Positions 52,725-61,973 of a DNA stretch of 64,000 nucleotides are shown piece after piece. The position numbers and the translations under genes were made by a program. The stretch is from RGIG9115 sp045649825 (GTDB lineage: Bacteria > Bacillota > Clostridia > UBA1381), in contig JAZRQO010000009.1 of the NCBI GenBank assembly GCA_045649825.1, positions 56,168 to 120,167 of the forward strand. Direction: 5' to 3'. Position 1 is the stretch's first letter; every line of letters starts with the position of its first letter. The notes beneath the pieces were generated by a model. That model had not been told where the DNA came from, did no database searches, and was given only the letters and a program-made list of their open reading frames with translations.

Positions 52725-52759
52725 AAAAAGCTCATCACTTAAGTGATGAGCTTTTTATT
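52725..52759 (+). terminator. Bidirectional terminator of tRNA-Thr and rnmV
   Basis: A 14-bp stem AAAAAGCTCATCAC / GTGATGAGCTTTTT with a TTAA loop, starting right after the CCA of the tRNA. The rnmV stop codon (52735-52737) is part of the stem. Confidence 0.92.
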
Positions 52760-53340
52760 TCTTCTATTATTTGTTTTAATTCTTCTGCTTTTATAAATCC
52801 GGAAAGATATTCACATAACATATTTGTTGACAGTTTAGAAGGCAAGCCTAAACGAGTGTTTAGAGCCTCACGCAGAGCCCTACTGTTCTCACCGCCTGTA
52901 AGTCCTAATGAATATAACAATTTCTTTGTTATTTCATCCCCTGATTTGTTTCTTCTCTGGGTGCCAACATCACATCCGGCATCAATGAGTGCTTTTACAA
53001 TTATATCTTCTGTCATTCCTTCAACACCCATAATTCCCTCAGCACCGGGTTTTCTTTTTCTTTTTTCTTTGCCTGGAATGCCTGGGATATATGCATGCTT
53101 AATTTTGTCAGATGGTAGCTTTTGTTTGAGGAAATTACGTATCCTTAATCCGGCTGTGTCAGAATCGGTTAGTATAACTGCACCTTTTTCTTCAACCATT
53201 TTATATAAACCATCAGTTCGGTCATTATCTTTTATAATTGAAAAACCGCCGGTTACAAATATTATACCGTCTATAAAAGAAGAAAGCTTAATTTTATCAT
53301 AAGCTCCTTCTACAATAATTATTTCTTTAACAGAAATCAT
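52735..53340 (-). CDS. rnmV: Ribonuclease M5
   Basis: A 201-residue TOPRIM nuclease that trims the 5S rRNA precursor. The TOPRIM motifs are IIVEGAYDKIKL (about 8-19) and LTDSDTAGLRIRNFL (about 57-71); the C-terminal DUF4093-type part (GDEITKKLLYSLGL) confirms RNase M5 over other TOPRIM proteins. GAGGAA lies 7 nt before ATG 53340. Normally next to ksgA; here it follows tgt by 9 nt. Confidence 0.93.
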   Translation of the reverse strand: MISVKEIIIVEGAYDKIKLSSFIDGIIFVTGGFSIIKDNDRTDGLYKMVEEKGAVILTDSDTAGLRIRNFLKQKLPSDKIKHAYIPGIPGKEKRKRKPGAEGIMGVEGMTEDIIVKALIDAGCDVGTQRRNKSGDEITKKLLYSLGLTGGENSRALREALNTRLGLPSKLSTNMLCEYLSGFIKAEELKQIIEEIKSSSLK

Positions 53341-53349
53341 ATTAATTCC

Positions 53350-54480
53350 TCAAATTCGTTTTGAAAGCTTTTCAGAATATTCAGACCTGAACGCAGCAAA
53401 ACGTTTTTCTTCAATTGCCTCACGTATTTTGCTCATAAGCTCATTGTAAAAATATAAATTATGCAGAACACATAGCCTCATTCCGAGCATTTCTTTTGCT
53501 TTAAATAAATGTCTGATATAAGCACGTGAGTAATTTCTGCACGCAGGACAACCGCAGTTTTCGTCGATAGGCAATAAATCTCTTTCATATTTATTATTAA
53601 GAAGATTCATTGTACCATTCCAGGTATATAAATTTGCATGGCGTGCATTCCGGCTGGCAATTACACAGTCAAAAAAGTCAACACCCCGTGCAACAGCTTC
53701 AATAATATTCGTGGGGGTTCCTACGCCCATCAGATAACGTGGCTTATTTTCAGGAGCATATGGTAGTGTAACATCAAGAATATGATACATTTCTTCATGA
53801 GATTCCCCTACAGCTAATCCGCCAATTGCATAACCGGGCAAGTCTAATTTTGAAATCTGTTTCATATGCTCAATTCGAATATCATCAAAAACTCCACCCT
53901 GATTTATCCCAAATAAAAGTTGATTTTTATTTATGGTTTCGTCAAGAGAATTAAGGCGTGTCATCTCGGCTTTGCATCTCTCAAGCCATCTGTATGTTCT
54001 TTCAACAGATTTTTTTACATAGTCATAGGGTGCAGGATTTTCAATACACTCATCAAAAGCCATTGCAATTGTAGAGGCAAGATTTGATTGAATTTGCATA
54101 CTTTCCTCAGGTCCCATAAAAATCTTTCGTCCGTCTATATGAGAATTAAAACTTACTCCCTCTTCAGTAATTTTTCGTAAAGAAGCAAGAGAAAAAACCT
54201 GAAAACCGCCACTGTCGGTAAGAATCGGTCTGTCCCAATTCATAAATTTATGAAGTCCGCCAAGGTCATGAATCACCTTATCTCCCGGACGAAGATGCAG
54301 GTGGTATGTGTTTGAAAGTTCAACCTGACAGCCTATTTCCTTTAAGTCCATTGATGAAACAGCACCTTTGATTGCAGCAAGAGTTCCAACATTTTGAAAA
54401 ACAGGAGTTTCAACTGTTCCATGCACCGTTTCAAATCTTCCTCTGCGCGCTAATCCGTCAGTTTGCAGAATTTTAAACAT
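53350..54480 (-). CDS. tgt: tRNA-guanine(34) transglycosylase
   Basis: A 376-residue Tgt that exchanges G34 for the queuosine precursor preQ1 in tRNAs with GUN anticodons. The acid/base Asp is in ILTDSGGFQVFSL, the nucleophile Asp in GVDFFDCVI, and zinc is bound by the Cys group CGCPAC plus a downstream His. GAAAGG precedes ATG 54480. No queACDE genes or preQ1 riboswitch are seen nearby. Confidence 0.97.
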   Translation of the reverse strand: MFKILQTDGLARRGRFETVHGTVETPVFQNVGTLAAIKGAVSSMDLKEIGCQVELSNTYHLHLRPGDKVIHDLGGLHKFMNWDRPILTDSGGFQVFSLASLRKITEEGVSFNSHIDGRKIFMGPEESMQIQSNLASTIAMAFDECIENPAPYDYVKKSVERTYRWLERCKAEMTRLNSLDETINKNQLLFGINQGGVFDDIRIEHMKQISKLDLPGYAIGGLAVGESHEEMYHILDVTLPYAPENKPRYLMGVGTPTNIIEAVARGVDFFDCVIASRNARHANLYTWNGTMNLLNNKYERDLLPIDENCGCPACRNYSRAYIRHLFKAKEMLGMRLCVLHNLYFYNELMSKIREAIEEKRFAAFRSEYSEKLSKRI

Positions 54481-54495
54481 AACAATTAACCTTTC

Positions 54496-56241
54496 TTAAA
54501 TAGCATACTTCTGTTTATATGCTTTATACATATCATCAAAGCTCTGATCACCGTGAGATTTCACATTGTTAAGATACTCATGTGTATCGAAATTATCGTC
54601 AGCAACCTGAATAAGGCAAACTGCAACGTTTGAACAATGGTCAGCAACACGGGCAAAATTTGTAAGTAAATCATTAAATACAAACCCTGTTTCTATTGTA
54701 CAATTTCCTTTTTGGAGTCTTGCAATATGAGCATTTTTCATTGTATACTTTAATTTATCAACAACCTGTTCAAGTGGTTCAATATGCTTTGCAATTTCCA
54801 GATTCTCATTTACGAATGCCTCAATCGTAAGATCAAGTATTTCAGTTAAAGCGGCTGAAATTGTAGCAATTTCTTTATTTGCTTCATCTGAAAAAATTAT
54901 TCCCTTTTCATGAATTTCTTTTGCAGCTTTAACCATATCAGTTGCGTGGTCTCCGATACGTTCAAAATCACCTATAGTGTGTAAAAGATTTGAAGCTCTG
55001 TGACCATCAGTCTGAGATAAACTTTTGTGAGAAATCTTTACGAGATATGAGCCAAGCTTATCTTCGTACATATCCGTTATACTTTCGTTTTCGTCAATCT
55101 CAGCAGCAATTCCGTCATTAAACGCAGAAATTAGTGATAAAGATTTTTTGAAAGACTCACTTGAAATTTTAGCCATTTCATCAGTAAGCTCCTTACAACG
55201 AGCAATAGCGATTGACGGGGATGTTAACAGACGCTCATCCAAAAGCTCTGTTCTCTCGTTTTCGTTACCGCCGGGAACAATGATACAAGCAAGTTTTTCG
55301 AGCTGCTTTGTAAAAGGTATAAGGATAAACGTAGTAATTATATTAAATAAACTGTGTACAACAGCTACTCCTACAGGAGCAACAGCTTCATTTACAAACT
55401 CAAATTTGAATATAGCATTCAAAGCATAAAATACTGCCAAACACACTACCGTTCCAATAACATTGAATGAAACATGAACTGCAGAAACTCTTTTAGCATT
55501 CTTATTAACACCGATACTAGAAAGAAGTGCGGTTACACAAGTTCCGATATTAAGACCCATAACAATAGGTATAGCCATACTGTATGTAATACTTCCGGTT
55601 AAAGACAAAGCCTGCAGTATACCGATAGTTGCAGCAGAACTCTGGATTATACCTGTAAATACAGCACCAACCAGCACACCAAGTATGGGATTTGTAAATG
55701 CGGTCAGTATACTTGAAAATTCAGGCATATCAGCCAAAGGCTCAACAGCACTGCTCATAAGCTCCATTCCGTACATAAGTACTGAGAAACCAACAAGGAC
55801 CTTACCAATATCTATCTTTTTTGGTTTCTTAGAACACATAATGAGCAAGATTCCGACAAAAGCAAAAGCAGGCGCAAAGGAATCGGGCTTAAGAAGGCGT
55901 AAGAATACATTTGAGCTTTCAATTCCGGCTAAACTCAAAAGCCAAGCAGTAAGAGTTGTACCAATATTTGAACCCATTATAACACCAATGGTTCCTGATA
56001 AATCTATAATTCCAGAGTTAACAAGACCAACAAGCATAACAGTCAATGCAGAAGATGATTGTATTGCAATCGTTATAACCGCACCAAGAGCCATACTTTT
56101 AAATACATTTGAAGTCAGCTTTTTAAGTATAACTTCCAGTTTACCTCCTGCAATTTTTTCAAGGCCGTTAGACATAACGTTCATTCCGTAAAGAAAAAAA
56201 GCAAGACCTCCAAACAGTGTTATAAAAGAAAAAATATCCAT
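54496..56241 (-). CDS. Na/Pi cotransporter family protein with PhoU domain
   Basis: A 581-residue protein: two Na/Pi-cotransporter repeats (about 1-310), each with a QSSS/QSSA motif (IAIQSSSALTVMLVG; GIIQSSAATIGILQ), and a C-terminal PhoU-like helical domain (about 340-560). It resembles NptA/YjbB, proposed to move phosphate with sodium, here perhaps controlled by its own PhoU part. ATG 56241 has GGAGG 10 nt upstream. First gene of a minus-strand unit with tgt and rnmV. Confidence 0.93.
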   Translation of the reverse strand: MDIFSFITLFGGLAFFLYGMNVMSNGLEKIAGGKLEVILKKLTSNVFKSMALGAVITIAIQSSSALTVMLVGLVNSGIIDLSGTIGVIMGSNIGTTLTAWLLSLAGIESSNVFLRLLKPDSFAPAFAFVGILLIMCSKKPKKIDIGKVLVGFSVLMYGMELMSSAVEPLADMPEFSSILTAFTNPILGVLVGAVFTGIIQSSAATIGILQALSLTGSITYSMAIPIVMGLNIGTCVTALLSSIGVNKNAKRVSAVHVSFNVIGTVVCLAVFYALNAIFKFEFVNEAVAPVGVAVVHSLFNIITTFILIPFTKQLEKLACIIVPGGNENERTELLDERLLTSPSIAIARCKELTDEMAKISSESFKKSLSLISAFNDGIAAEIDENESITDMYEDKLGSYLVKISHKSLSQTDGHRASNLLHTIGDFERIGDHATDMVKAAKEIHEKGIIFSDEANKEIATISAALTEILDLTIEAFVNENLEIAKHIEPLEQVVDKLKYTMKNAHIARLQKGNCTIETGFVFNDLLTNFARVADHCSNVAVCLIQVADDNFDTHEYLNNVKSHGDQSFDDMYKAYKQKYAI

Positions 56242-56327
56242 TGAATTTCATCCTCCGTTAAATTGATTTTGATATTTTTTAGTTTTCATAAATTTTAGAC
56301 TTTTATGTAAAAAAAACCTACATAATG

Positions 56328-56357
56328 ATTATAACATAACATAGATAAATCTGTCAA
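56328..56357 (-). promoter_or_regulatory. Sigma-A promoter of the Na/Pi cotransporter-tgt-rnmV unit
   Basis: Minus strand: TTGACA (56352-56357), 18-nt spacer ending TGT, TATAAT (56328-56333); extended -10. Confidence 0.85.
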
Positions 56358-56388
56358 TAATATTTTATCCGTCACTTTAAATGATATT

Positions 56389-56424
56389 TAACATAAAAAA
56401 TGCCATACTTATGTATGGCATTTT
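56389..56424 (-). terminator. Terminator after nrdDG
   Basis: A 12-bp stem AAAATGCCATAC / GTATGGCATTTT with a TTAT loop, followed on the minus strand by further T residues. It lies 50 nt after the nrdG stop. Confidence 0.88.
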
Positions 56425-56473
56425 ATTATAACATAGAAAAATACTCGCAAGGTGATTGAAGATTTTTAACTTT

Positions 56474-56974
56474 TTACAAATCTGCAATTACAGTGATTTT
56501 TTCGGAGAGGCTTCGCTTAACATCAATTATTCTTTGATTTGAACTTCCTTTAAATAGTAAATCATAGCTTTTTTTGTCAGCCATAAACGGACCGTCAATC
56601 AGAATATCAATACGATTAAGAAGTTCGAGCCATTGATTATCTTCATTTGCTCCACTGATAAGGTCCTCGAAAAGATAACCGGTGTAACAAACAACATGCA
56701 TTGAAAGCTTATCCGCAAGAACACATAGTTCCTTTGCACTGCAAAACGGCTCACCACCGGAAAAGGTTACGCCATCAAGTAACGGATTTCTTTTAATTTC
56801 ATCTGCAAGTTCATCAATGTCTTTCAAATACCCGCCATTAAAGCTATGAGATGTGGGATTGTGACAATCTGAACAATTATGCGGACAACCCTGCACAAAC
56901 ACTGCAAAACGTATTCCGGGACCATCAACAATAGAGTCGTTTGCCGTTCCAAAAAGTCTTATATCCATAGCCAT
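56474..56974 (-). CDS. nrdG: Anaerobic ribonucleotide reductase activating enzyme
   Basis: A 166-residue radical SAM enzyme that installs the glycyl radical on NrdD. The [4Fe-4S] motif C-x3-C-x2-C is CPHNCSDCHN (about residues 29-38), and FSGGEPF is the SAM-binding loop. Its ATG overlaps the nrdD stop by one base (TGATG), ensuring paired synthesis. Confidence 0.96.
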   Translation of the reverse strand: MAMDIRLFGTANDSIVDGPGIRFAVFVQGCPHNCSDCHNPTSHSFNGGYLKDIDELADEIKRNPLLDGVTFSGGEPFCSAKELCVLADKLSMHVVCYTGYLFEDLISGANEDNQWLELLNRIDILIDGPFMADKKSYDLLFKGSSNQRIIDVKRSLSEKITVIADL

Positions 56975-59289
56975 CAGACCCCGTGCTTAACTCTATCCCG
57001 TTCTTCAGCACGCTTACCGTCGTTAAATCTGTCAAGTGTACCTACAAGGTATCCGGTAACACGTCTTATTCTTTGGAATCTGGGTTTGCCGTCGTCTTCA
57101 CTTCTTCCGCAAACAGGACAAGTGTCGCCAATAATTCCCGTAAATCCGCAAACCGGATCTCTGTCAACAGGGTGATTTACACTACCGTATCCAATACCTG
57201 CATCGTGCATTGCACGGATAACTTTTTCAAAAGCATCAAGATTCTTGGTGGGATCTCCGTCGAGTTCTATGTAGGAGATGTGTCCTGCATTGGTAAGTTC
57301 GTGGTAAGGGGCTTCCTTCTTTATCTTATCAAAAGCACTTATATTATAGTATACAGGAACATGGAATGAGTTTGTATAATAATCTCTTTCAGTTACACCT
57401 GGAATTACTCCAAAACGCTTTTTATCCATTCTGACGAATCTACCCGAGAGTCCTTCAGCTGGTGTGGCAATCAGACCAAAATTAAGCCCTGTTTTTTCGC
57501 ACATTTCGTCCATACGCTTTCTCATATGAGAAATAATTTCAAGACCAAGATTCTGAGCCTGTTCAGACTGACCGTGATGTTCTCCTATAAGTGCAACAAG
57601 AGTTTCTGCAAGACCTATCCAGCCAACAGACAGTGTGCCGTGCTTAAGAACCTCTTCTAAAGTATCTTCAGGACCGAGTTTTTCAGAATCAAGCCATACA
57701 CCATTACCCATAAGGAACGGATAGTTCTTTACCTTCTTACCGCATTGAATTCTGAAACGATCGAGAAGTTGATCGCATACCAAATCAATTTTTCTGTCGA
57801 GTTCCTCAAAGAACCATTCAAGGTCGCCCTTTGCTCTTATAGCAATTCTCGGCAGATTGATTGATGTAAAGCTCAGATTTCCGCGACGGTTACAAATTTC
57901 TCTTTCAGTGTCATAAACATTTGCAATAACCCTTGTACGGCAACCCATATATGCAATCTCGGTTTCAGGAGTACCTTTATAATATTTAAGATTAAACGGT
58001 GCATCCACAAATGAAAAGTTCGGGAAAAGACGCTTTGCACTTACACGGCAAGCAAGCTTGAATAAGTCATAGTTAGGATCACCTTCGTTGTAGCTGACGC
58101 CTTCTTTTACACGGAAAATCTGTATCGGGAAAATAGGTGTTTCCCCGTTTCCTAATCCGGCTTCATTTGCAAGAAGAACATTTTTTATAATCATTCTTCC
58201 CTCGGGAGATGTATCCATTCCGTAGTTAATTGAAGAGAATGGGGTCTGAGCGCCTGCTCTTGAGTTCATTGTGTTGAGATTATGAATAAGAGCTTCCATA
58301 GCCTGATATGTTGCACGTTCAGTTTCAGTTTCAGCTTCATTAGCAGCAAATTTCTGCGCTCCTGAAATAATGCCTTTATCAATACCGAGCTTTTCAAGCT
58401 CTTTCTTCTCTTGAGACATATACTTCTCATATTCATTCATTCTGAGAGTTAAACCTTTTTCAAAAAGTTCGTTTTGAATTTCTTTAAGCTCAGCTTCCTC
58501 AATTTCGGTATCTGTCATAAGCGAAATAGCTTTTTTAAGATTTCGTCTGTAATTTTTAATATATGTTTTCTTAACTCCTGGAGCTAGACCGTAATCAAAG
58601 TTGGCGATGCTCTGTCCGCCGTGTTGATCGTTCTGATTTGACTGAATTGCAATACAAGCAAGTGCAGCGTAACTTGCAATATCGTTAGGCTCTCTCAAAA
58701 CTCCGTGACCTGTAGAAAAACCACCTTTGAACAGTTCAATAAGATCGAGCTGACAACAAGTCGTAGTCATTGTAAGGAAGTCAAGGTCATGAATATGTAT
58801 ATCGCCGTCCTCGTGAGCTGCTGAATGTTCAGGTTTGAGTACGCTCATTTTAAAGAACTGCTTTGCACCTTCAGAACCATACTTAAGCATAGTACCCATA
58901 GCGGTGTCTCCGTCAACATTGGCATTTTCTCGCTTAATGTCGCTCTCAGATGAATCCTTGAACGTAATATCCTCATAAATCTTCATAAGGTCTGATTTCA
59001 TATTACGTCTTTTAGTTCTTTCAGAACGATACACAATATACGCTTTAGCAATACGTACATGTCCATTTTCAATAAGGACCCTTTCAACCATATCCTGGAT
59101 CTGCTCCACTGTAGGAACTTCCATTTGGTTTTCTTCAAGCTTGCACAAAACCTTTTGAGCAAGGAACTGTGCATACTCCTCATTTCCCCTCTGCGTGGTG
59201 GCAAAAAAAGCTTTGTCTATTGCTCTGACTATCTTATCTATGTCAAATTCTGCCTGACGTCCATCACGCTTTATGATAGTGTTTACCAT
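56974..59289 (-). CDS. nrdD: Anaerobic ribonucleoside-triphosphate reductase
   Basis: About 771 residues, class III reductase making dNTPs without oxygen. An N-terminal ATP-cone (about 1-95), the ten-stranded barrel, a C-terminal zinc site (CGFTG then CPVCGR) and the glycyl radical loop RVTGYL with Gly about 25 residues from the end are visible. ATG 59289 is chosen because GGGAG lies 9 nt upstream; ATG 59298 abuts that site. The promoter carries two NrdR-like boxes. It indicates anaerobic growth. Confidence 0.97.
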   Translation of the reverse strand: MVNTIIKRDGRQAEFDIDKIVRAIDKAFFATTQRGNEEYAQFLAQKVLCKLEENQMEVPTVEQIQDMVERVLIENGHVRIAKAYIVYRSERTKRRNMKSDLMKIYEDITFKDSSESDIKRENANVDGDTAMGTMLKYGSEGAKQFFKMSVLKPEHSAAHEDGDIHIHDLDFLTMTTTCCQLDLIELFKGGFSTGHGVLREPNDIASYAALACIAIQSNQNDQHGGQSIANFDYGLAPGVKKTYIKNYRRNLKKAISLMTDTEIEEAELKEIQNELFEKGLTLRMNEYEKYMSQEKKELEKLGIDKGIISGAQKFAANEAETETERATYQAMEALIHNLNTMNSRAGAQTPFSSINYGMDTSPEGRMIIKNVLLANEAGLGNGETPIFPIQIFRVKEGVSYNEGDPNYDLFKLACRVSAKRLFPNFSFVDAPFNLKYYKGTPETEIAYMGCRTRVIANVYDTEREICNRRGNLSFTSINLPRIAIRAKGDLEWFFEELDRKIDLVCDQLLDRFRIQCGKKVKNYPFLMGNGVWLDSEKLGPEDTLEEVLKHGTLSVGWIGLAETLVALIGEHHGQSEQAQNLGLEIISHMRKRMDEMCEKTGLNFGLIATPAEGLSGRFVRMDKKRFGVIPGVTERDYYTNSFHVPVYYNISAFDKIKKEAPYHELTNAGHISYIELDGDPTKNLDAFEKVIRAMHDAGIGYGSVNHPVDRDPVCGFTGIIGDTCPVCGRSEDDGKPRFQRIRRVTGYLVGTLDRFNDGKRAEERDRVKHGV

Positions 59290-59332
59290 AGTGTTCATCT
59301 CCCGTTAAAAAATCCTATAAACAAAAAAATAC

Positions 59333-59374
59333 ACAGGTTGACATAACTACATATTGTGTTAATTATCAACCTGT
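59333..59374 (-). promoter_or_regulatory. Stem-loop at the start of the nrdDG leader
   Basis: ACAGGTTGA (59333-59341) is complementary to TCAACCTGT (59366-59374), with an inner TAAC/GTTA pair. The predicted transcript starts near 59373, so the hairpin would form at the very 5' end of the mRNA, about 45 nt before the start codon. Confidence 0.5.
59344..59359 (-). promoter_or_regulatory. NrdR-box-like site 2 (downstream of the -10)
   Basis: On the minus strand ACACAATATGTAGTTA matches the NrdR consensus ACACwATATATwGTGT at 13 of 16 positions. Confidence 0.6.
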
Positions 59375-59379
59375 ATACA

Positions 59380-59408
59380 ATTATAAACCCTATATATAGT
59401 AATGTCAA
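59380..59408 (-). promoter_or_regulatory. Consensus sigma-A promoter of nrdDG
   Basis: Minus strand: TTGACA (59403-59408), 17-nt spacer, TATAAT (59380-59385). Confidence 0.9.
59387..59402 (-). promoter_or_regulatory. NrdR-box-like site 1 (in the promoter spacer)
   Basis: On the minus strand TTACTATATATAGGGT matches the NrdR consensus at 13 of 16 positions and fills the space between -35 and -10. Centre-to-centre distance to site 2 is 43 nt, about four helical turns. Confidence 0.6.
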
Positions 59409-59460
59409 TACTTTTGGGAATTTGTAATATTACATTAAATTCCACGTAACAAATCACTTT

Positions 59461-60105
59461 TTAACAAGGATTTACCAAGGTTTCTTTTGTTACATTTCGA
59501 TTTCTTTTTATTTTTTTCTTCTTATTTTTTCTGCAAGGTTCATGAAATCCGGGATACAACTTCCCTATTCCTATTTCAAACTTTTCTTCTATATCTTGTA
59601 GTGTATCCATTTCAAAATCTTTAAGAACTCTTAAAAGTATCTCGGCGCAAGCATAAGCATCATCACAAGCCTCATGATGATTAAAGCAAATCCCAAGAAC
59701 GTTTCCGAGATTATTGAGTTTGTGGCTTTCAAGCTCAGGATATGCCTTTTGTGAAAGCTTTACAGTGCAAATATAATCAAATGTAGGATAATCAATACCA
59801 AACATATCAAGCGTGGCACGAAGTGCTCCTACATCAAACTGAGCATTGTGGGCAACAATCGTTTTACCTTCAAGATACGGTTTAATCTCATCCCAAAGTG
59901 CGTCAAATGTATACTCATTTTCAACATCTTCCGGATGAATTCCGTGAATATATATATTGTAGTCATTAAAAACAAAAGGTACAGGTCTTATGAGAAACTC
60001 TTTTCGCTCGACAACTTTATTGTTTTCAACAACACAAATACCCATACTGCATATACTTGAATATGCAGATGTAGCTGTTTCAAAATCTATCGCTGTAAAA
60101 TTCAA
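59461..60105 (-). CDS. DnaQ-like DEDDh 3'-5' exonuclease
   Basis: A 214-residue exonuclease related to DNA polymerase III epsilon. The acidic motifs are AIDFETA (Exo I), HNAQFDVGAL (Exo II) and HEACDDAYACAE (Exo III, DEDDh type). A Lys/Arg-rich tail (CRKNKKKKIKRNRN) ends the protein. Start TTG 60105 has AGGAAG about 8 nt upstream. It lies 4 nt after mnmG on the same strand. Whether it proofreads or acts in repair or RNA trimming is not known. Confidence 0.9.
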   Translation of the reverse strand: MNFTAIDFETATSAYSSICSMGICVVENNKVVERKEFLIRPVPFVFNDYNIYIHGIHPEDVENEYTFDALWDEIKPYLEGKTIVAHNAQFDVGALRATLDMFGIDYPTFDYICTVKLSQKAYPELESHKLNNLGNVLGICFNHHEACDDAYACAEILLRVLKDFEMDTLQDIEEKFEIGIGKLYPGFHEPCRKNKKKKIKRNRNVTKETLVNPC

Positions 60106-60109
60106 TAAA

Positions 60110-61969
60110 TCACTTCCTGTTAAATTCTTTAAAATAAATAATCAAAACAGAAATATCAGCAGGAGAAACTCCTGAAATCCTCGAAGCTTGTCCAATGGAA
60201 TGAGGACGAATCTTATCAAGCTTTTGCCTTGCTTCAATCCTTAAACCATACACATTATCATAATCAAAATCATCTGGAATTACAAGCTCTTCCATTTTAC
60301 GAAATTGCTGAACTTGCATTTCCTGCCGTTTTATATATCCGTCATACTTAATCTGAATTTCTGCCTGTTCTGCAATATCAGCAGTAAGCTCCGGTCTTTC
60401 TGTGTCAATTTCCTTGAGCTTTTCATAATCAAGCTGCGGACGCTTCAAAAGATCTGATAGCTTTATTCCTGTTTTAACCGGTGTTGTATCATAGCGCTCA
60501 AGAACAGGATTTGCAACTGACGGCGAAACAGTAATGCTCTCAAGACGATTGATTTCATTTTTTACCGCTTCAAGCTTTAAATTAAGCTTATTATATCTTT
60601 CTTCAGAAATAAGACCTACCCTATACCCAACAGGAGTAAGACGTTCATCAGCATTATCCTGCCTTAACAGAAGTCTGTATTCAGACCTTGATGTCATCAT
60701 ACGGTACGGCTCATTGGTCCCTTTAGTTACCAGATCATCAATGAGTGTGCCGATATACCCGTCAATTCTCTTAAGAATCATAGGCTCCTCGCCTTTAAGC
60801 TTAAGAGCCGCATTTATACCTGCTACAAGCCCCTGAGCAGCCGCCTCTTCATATCCGCTTGTGCCGTTGAACTGTCCTGCACCGTAGAGGTTTGGAATGG
60901 ATTTAAACTCAAGAGTAGGATAAAGCTGAAGAGGATCACAACAATCGTATTCAATGGCGTACGCAGGACGCATAATTTCCACATTTTCAAGGCCTTTTAT
61001 AGTTCTTAGCATTTCAAGCTGTACATCTTCAGGAAGTCCGGTACTGATACCTTGTGCATAGATTTCCTGTGTATCAAGCCCCATAGGCTCCATAAACAAT
61101 TGATGTCTGGGTTTGTCTTTAAAACGCATTATTTTATCTTCAATGGAAGGACAATATCTTGCACCAACGCCTTCAACCTTACCGCTATACATAGGAGCTT
61201 TATGAATATTCTGACGGATTATTCCATGGGTTTCTTCGTTGGTATAGGTAAGATAACATGGAACAAGATTTTGTAATTCACCTTCTGTTTCAAATGAGAA
61301 GGGAACTATTTTTTCGTCTCCTTCTTCCCTCTCCATCTTTGAAAAATCAATAGATTTTGCGTGAATACGTGCAGGTGTACCTGTTTTAAAACGTCTGATT
61401 TCAACCCCCATAGCTTTAAGATTTTCAGAAAGCTCGTTGGAGGGAAACATTCCGTCAGGACCGCTTTGCTTCTCCCAATCCCCGATGAGTATTCTTCCTT
61501 TGAGATATGTCCCTGTTGCTATTATAACGGATTTTACACCATAAACCATACCCGTTTGAGTTCTGACTCCCGTAATTTTTCCGTTATCAGTTTCAATCGC
61601 AACTATCTCAGCTTGTTTGATTTGCAGATTTTCTTGATTCTCAAGTCTTTTTTTTATTTCTATATGATATCTTTTTCTGTCTATCTGACAACGCAAAGAA
61701 TGAACCGCAGGACCCTTCCCGCGATTCAACATCTTCGATTGTATAAAAGTGGCATCAGCAACCTTGCCCATTTCTCCGCCAAGTGCATCAATTTCACGCA
61801 CAAGATGACCCTTGGCCGTACCACCAATACTTGGATTACATGGCAGATTGCCTACTGCATCAAGACTGATTGTAAACATCACTGTTCTCATCCCAAGTCT
61901 TGCAGCAGCAAAGGCAGCTTCTGCACCGGCATGACCACCGCCGATAACGGCTATATCGAAATTTTCCAT
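60110..61969 (-). CDS. mnmG: tRNA uridine-5-carboxymethylaminomethyl(34) synthesis enzyme MnmG
   Basis: A 619-residue FAD enzyme that, with MnmE, builds cmnm5U at the wobble base. FAD-binding GGGHAGAEAAFAAARLGM at the start, NPSIGGTAKGHL, GTYLKGRILIGD, and the late GTSGYEEAAAQGLVAG are diagnostic; a helical C-terminal domain binds MnmE and tRNA. It begins 4 nt after the YesL-like gene. mnmE is not in the window. Confidence 0.97.
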   Translation of the reverse strand: MENFDIAVIGGGHAGAEAAFAAARLGMRTVMFTISLDAVGNLPCNPSIGGTAKGHLVREIDALGGEMGKVADATFIQSKMLNRGKGPAVHSLRCQIDRKRYHIEIKKRLENQENLQIKQAEIVAIETDNGKITGVRTQTGMVYGVKSVIIATGTYLKGRILIGDWEKQSGPDGMFPSNELSENLKAMGVEIRRFKTGTPARIHAKSIDFSKMEREEGDEKIVPFSFETEGELQNLVPCYLTYTNEETHGIIRQNIHKAPMYSGKVEGVGARYCPSIEDKIMRFKDKPRHQLFMEPMGLDTQEIYAQGISTGLPEDVQLEMLRTIKGLENVEIMRPAYAIEYDCCDPLQLYPTLEFKSIPNLYGAGQFNGTSGYEEAAAQGLVAGINAALKLKGEEPMILKRIDGYIGTLIDDLVTKGTNEPYRMMTSRSEYRLLLRQDNADERLTPVGYRVGLISEERYNKLNLKLEAVKNEINRLESITVSPSVANPVLERYDTTPVKTGIKLSDLLKRPQLDYEKLKEIDTERPELTADIAEQAEIQIKYDGYIKRQEMQVQQFRKMEELVIPDDFDYDNVYGLRIEARQKLDKIRPHSIGQASRISGVSPADISVLIIYFKEFNRK

Positions 61970-61973
61970 ATAA

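Noticed and set aside
54481..54495. preQ1 riboswitch before tgt
   Set aside because: The gap to the upstream gene is 14 nt and shows no riboswitch core.
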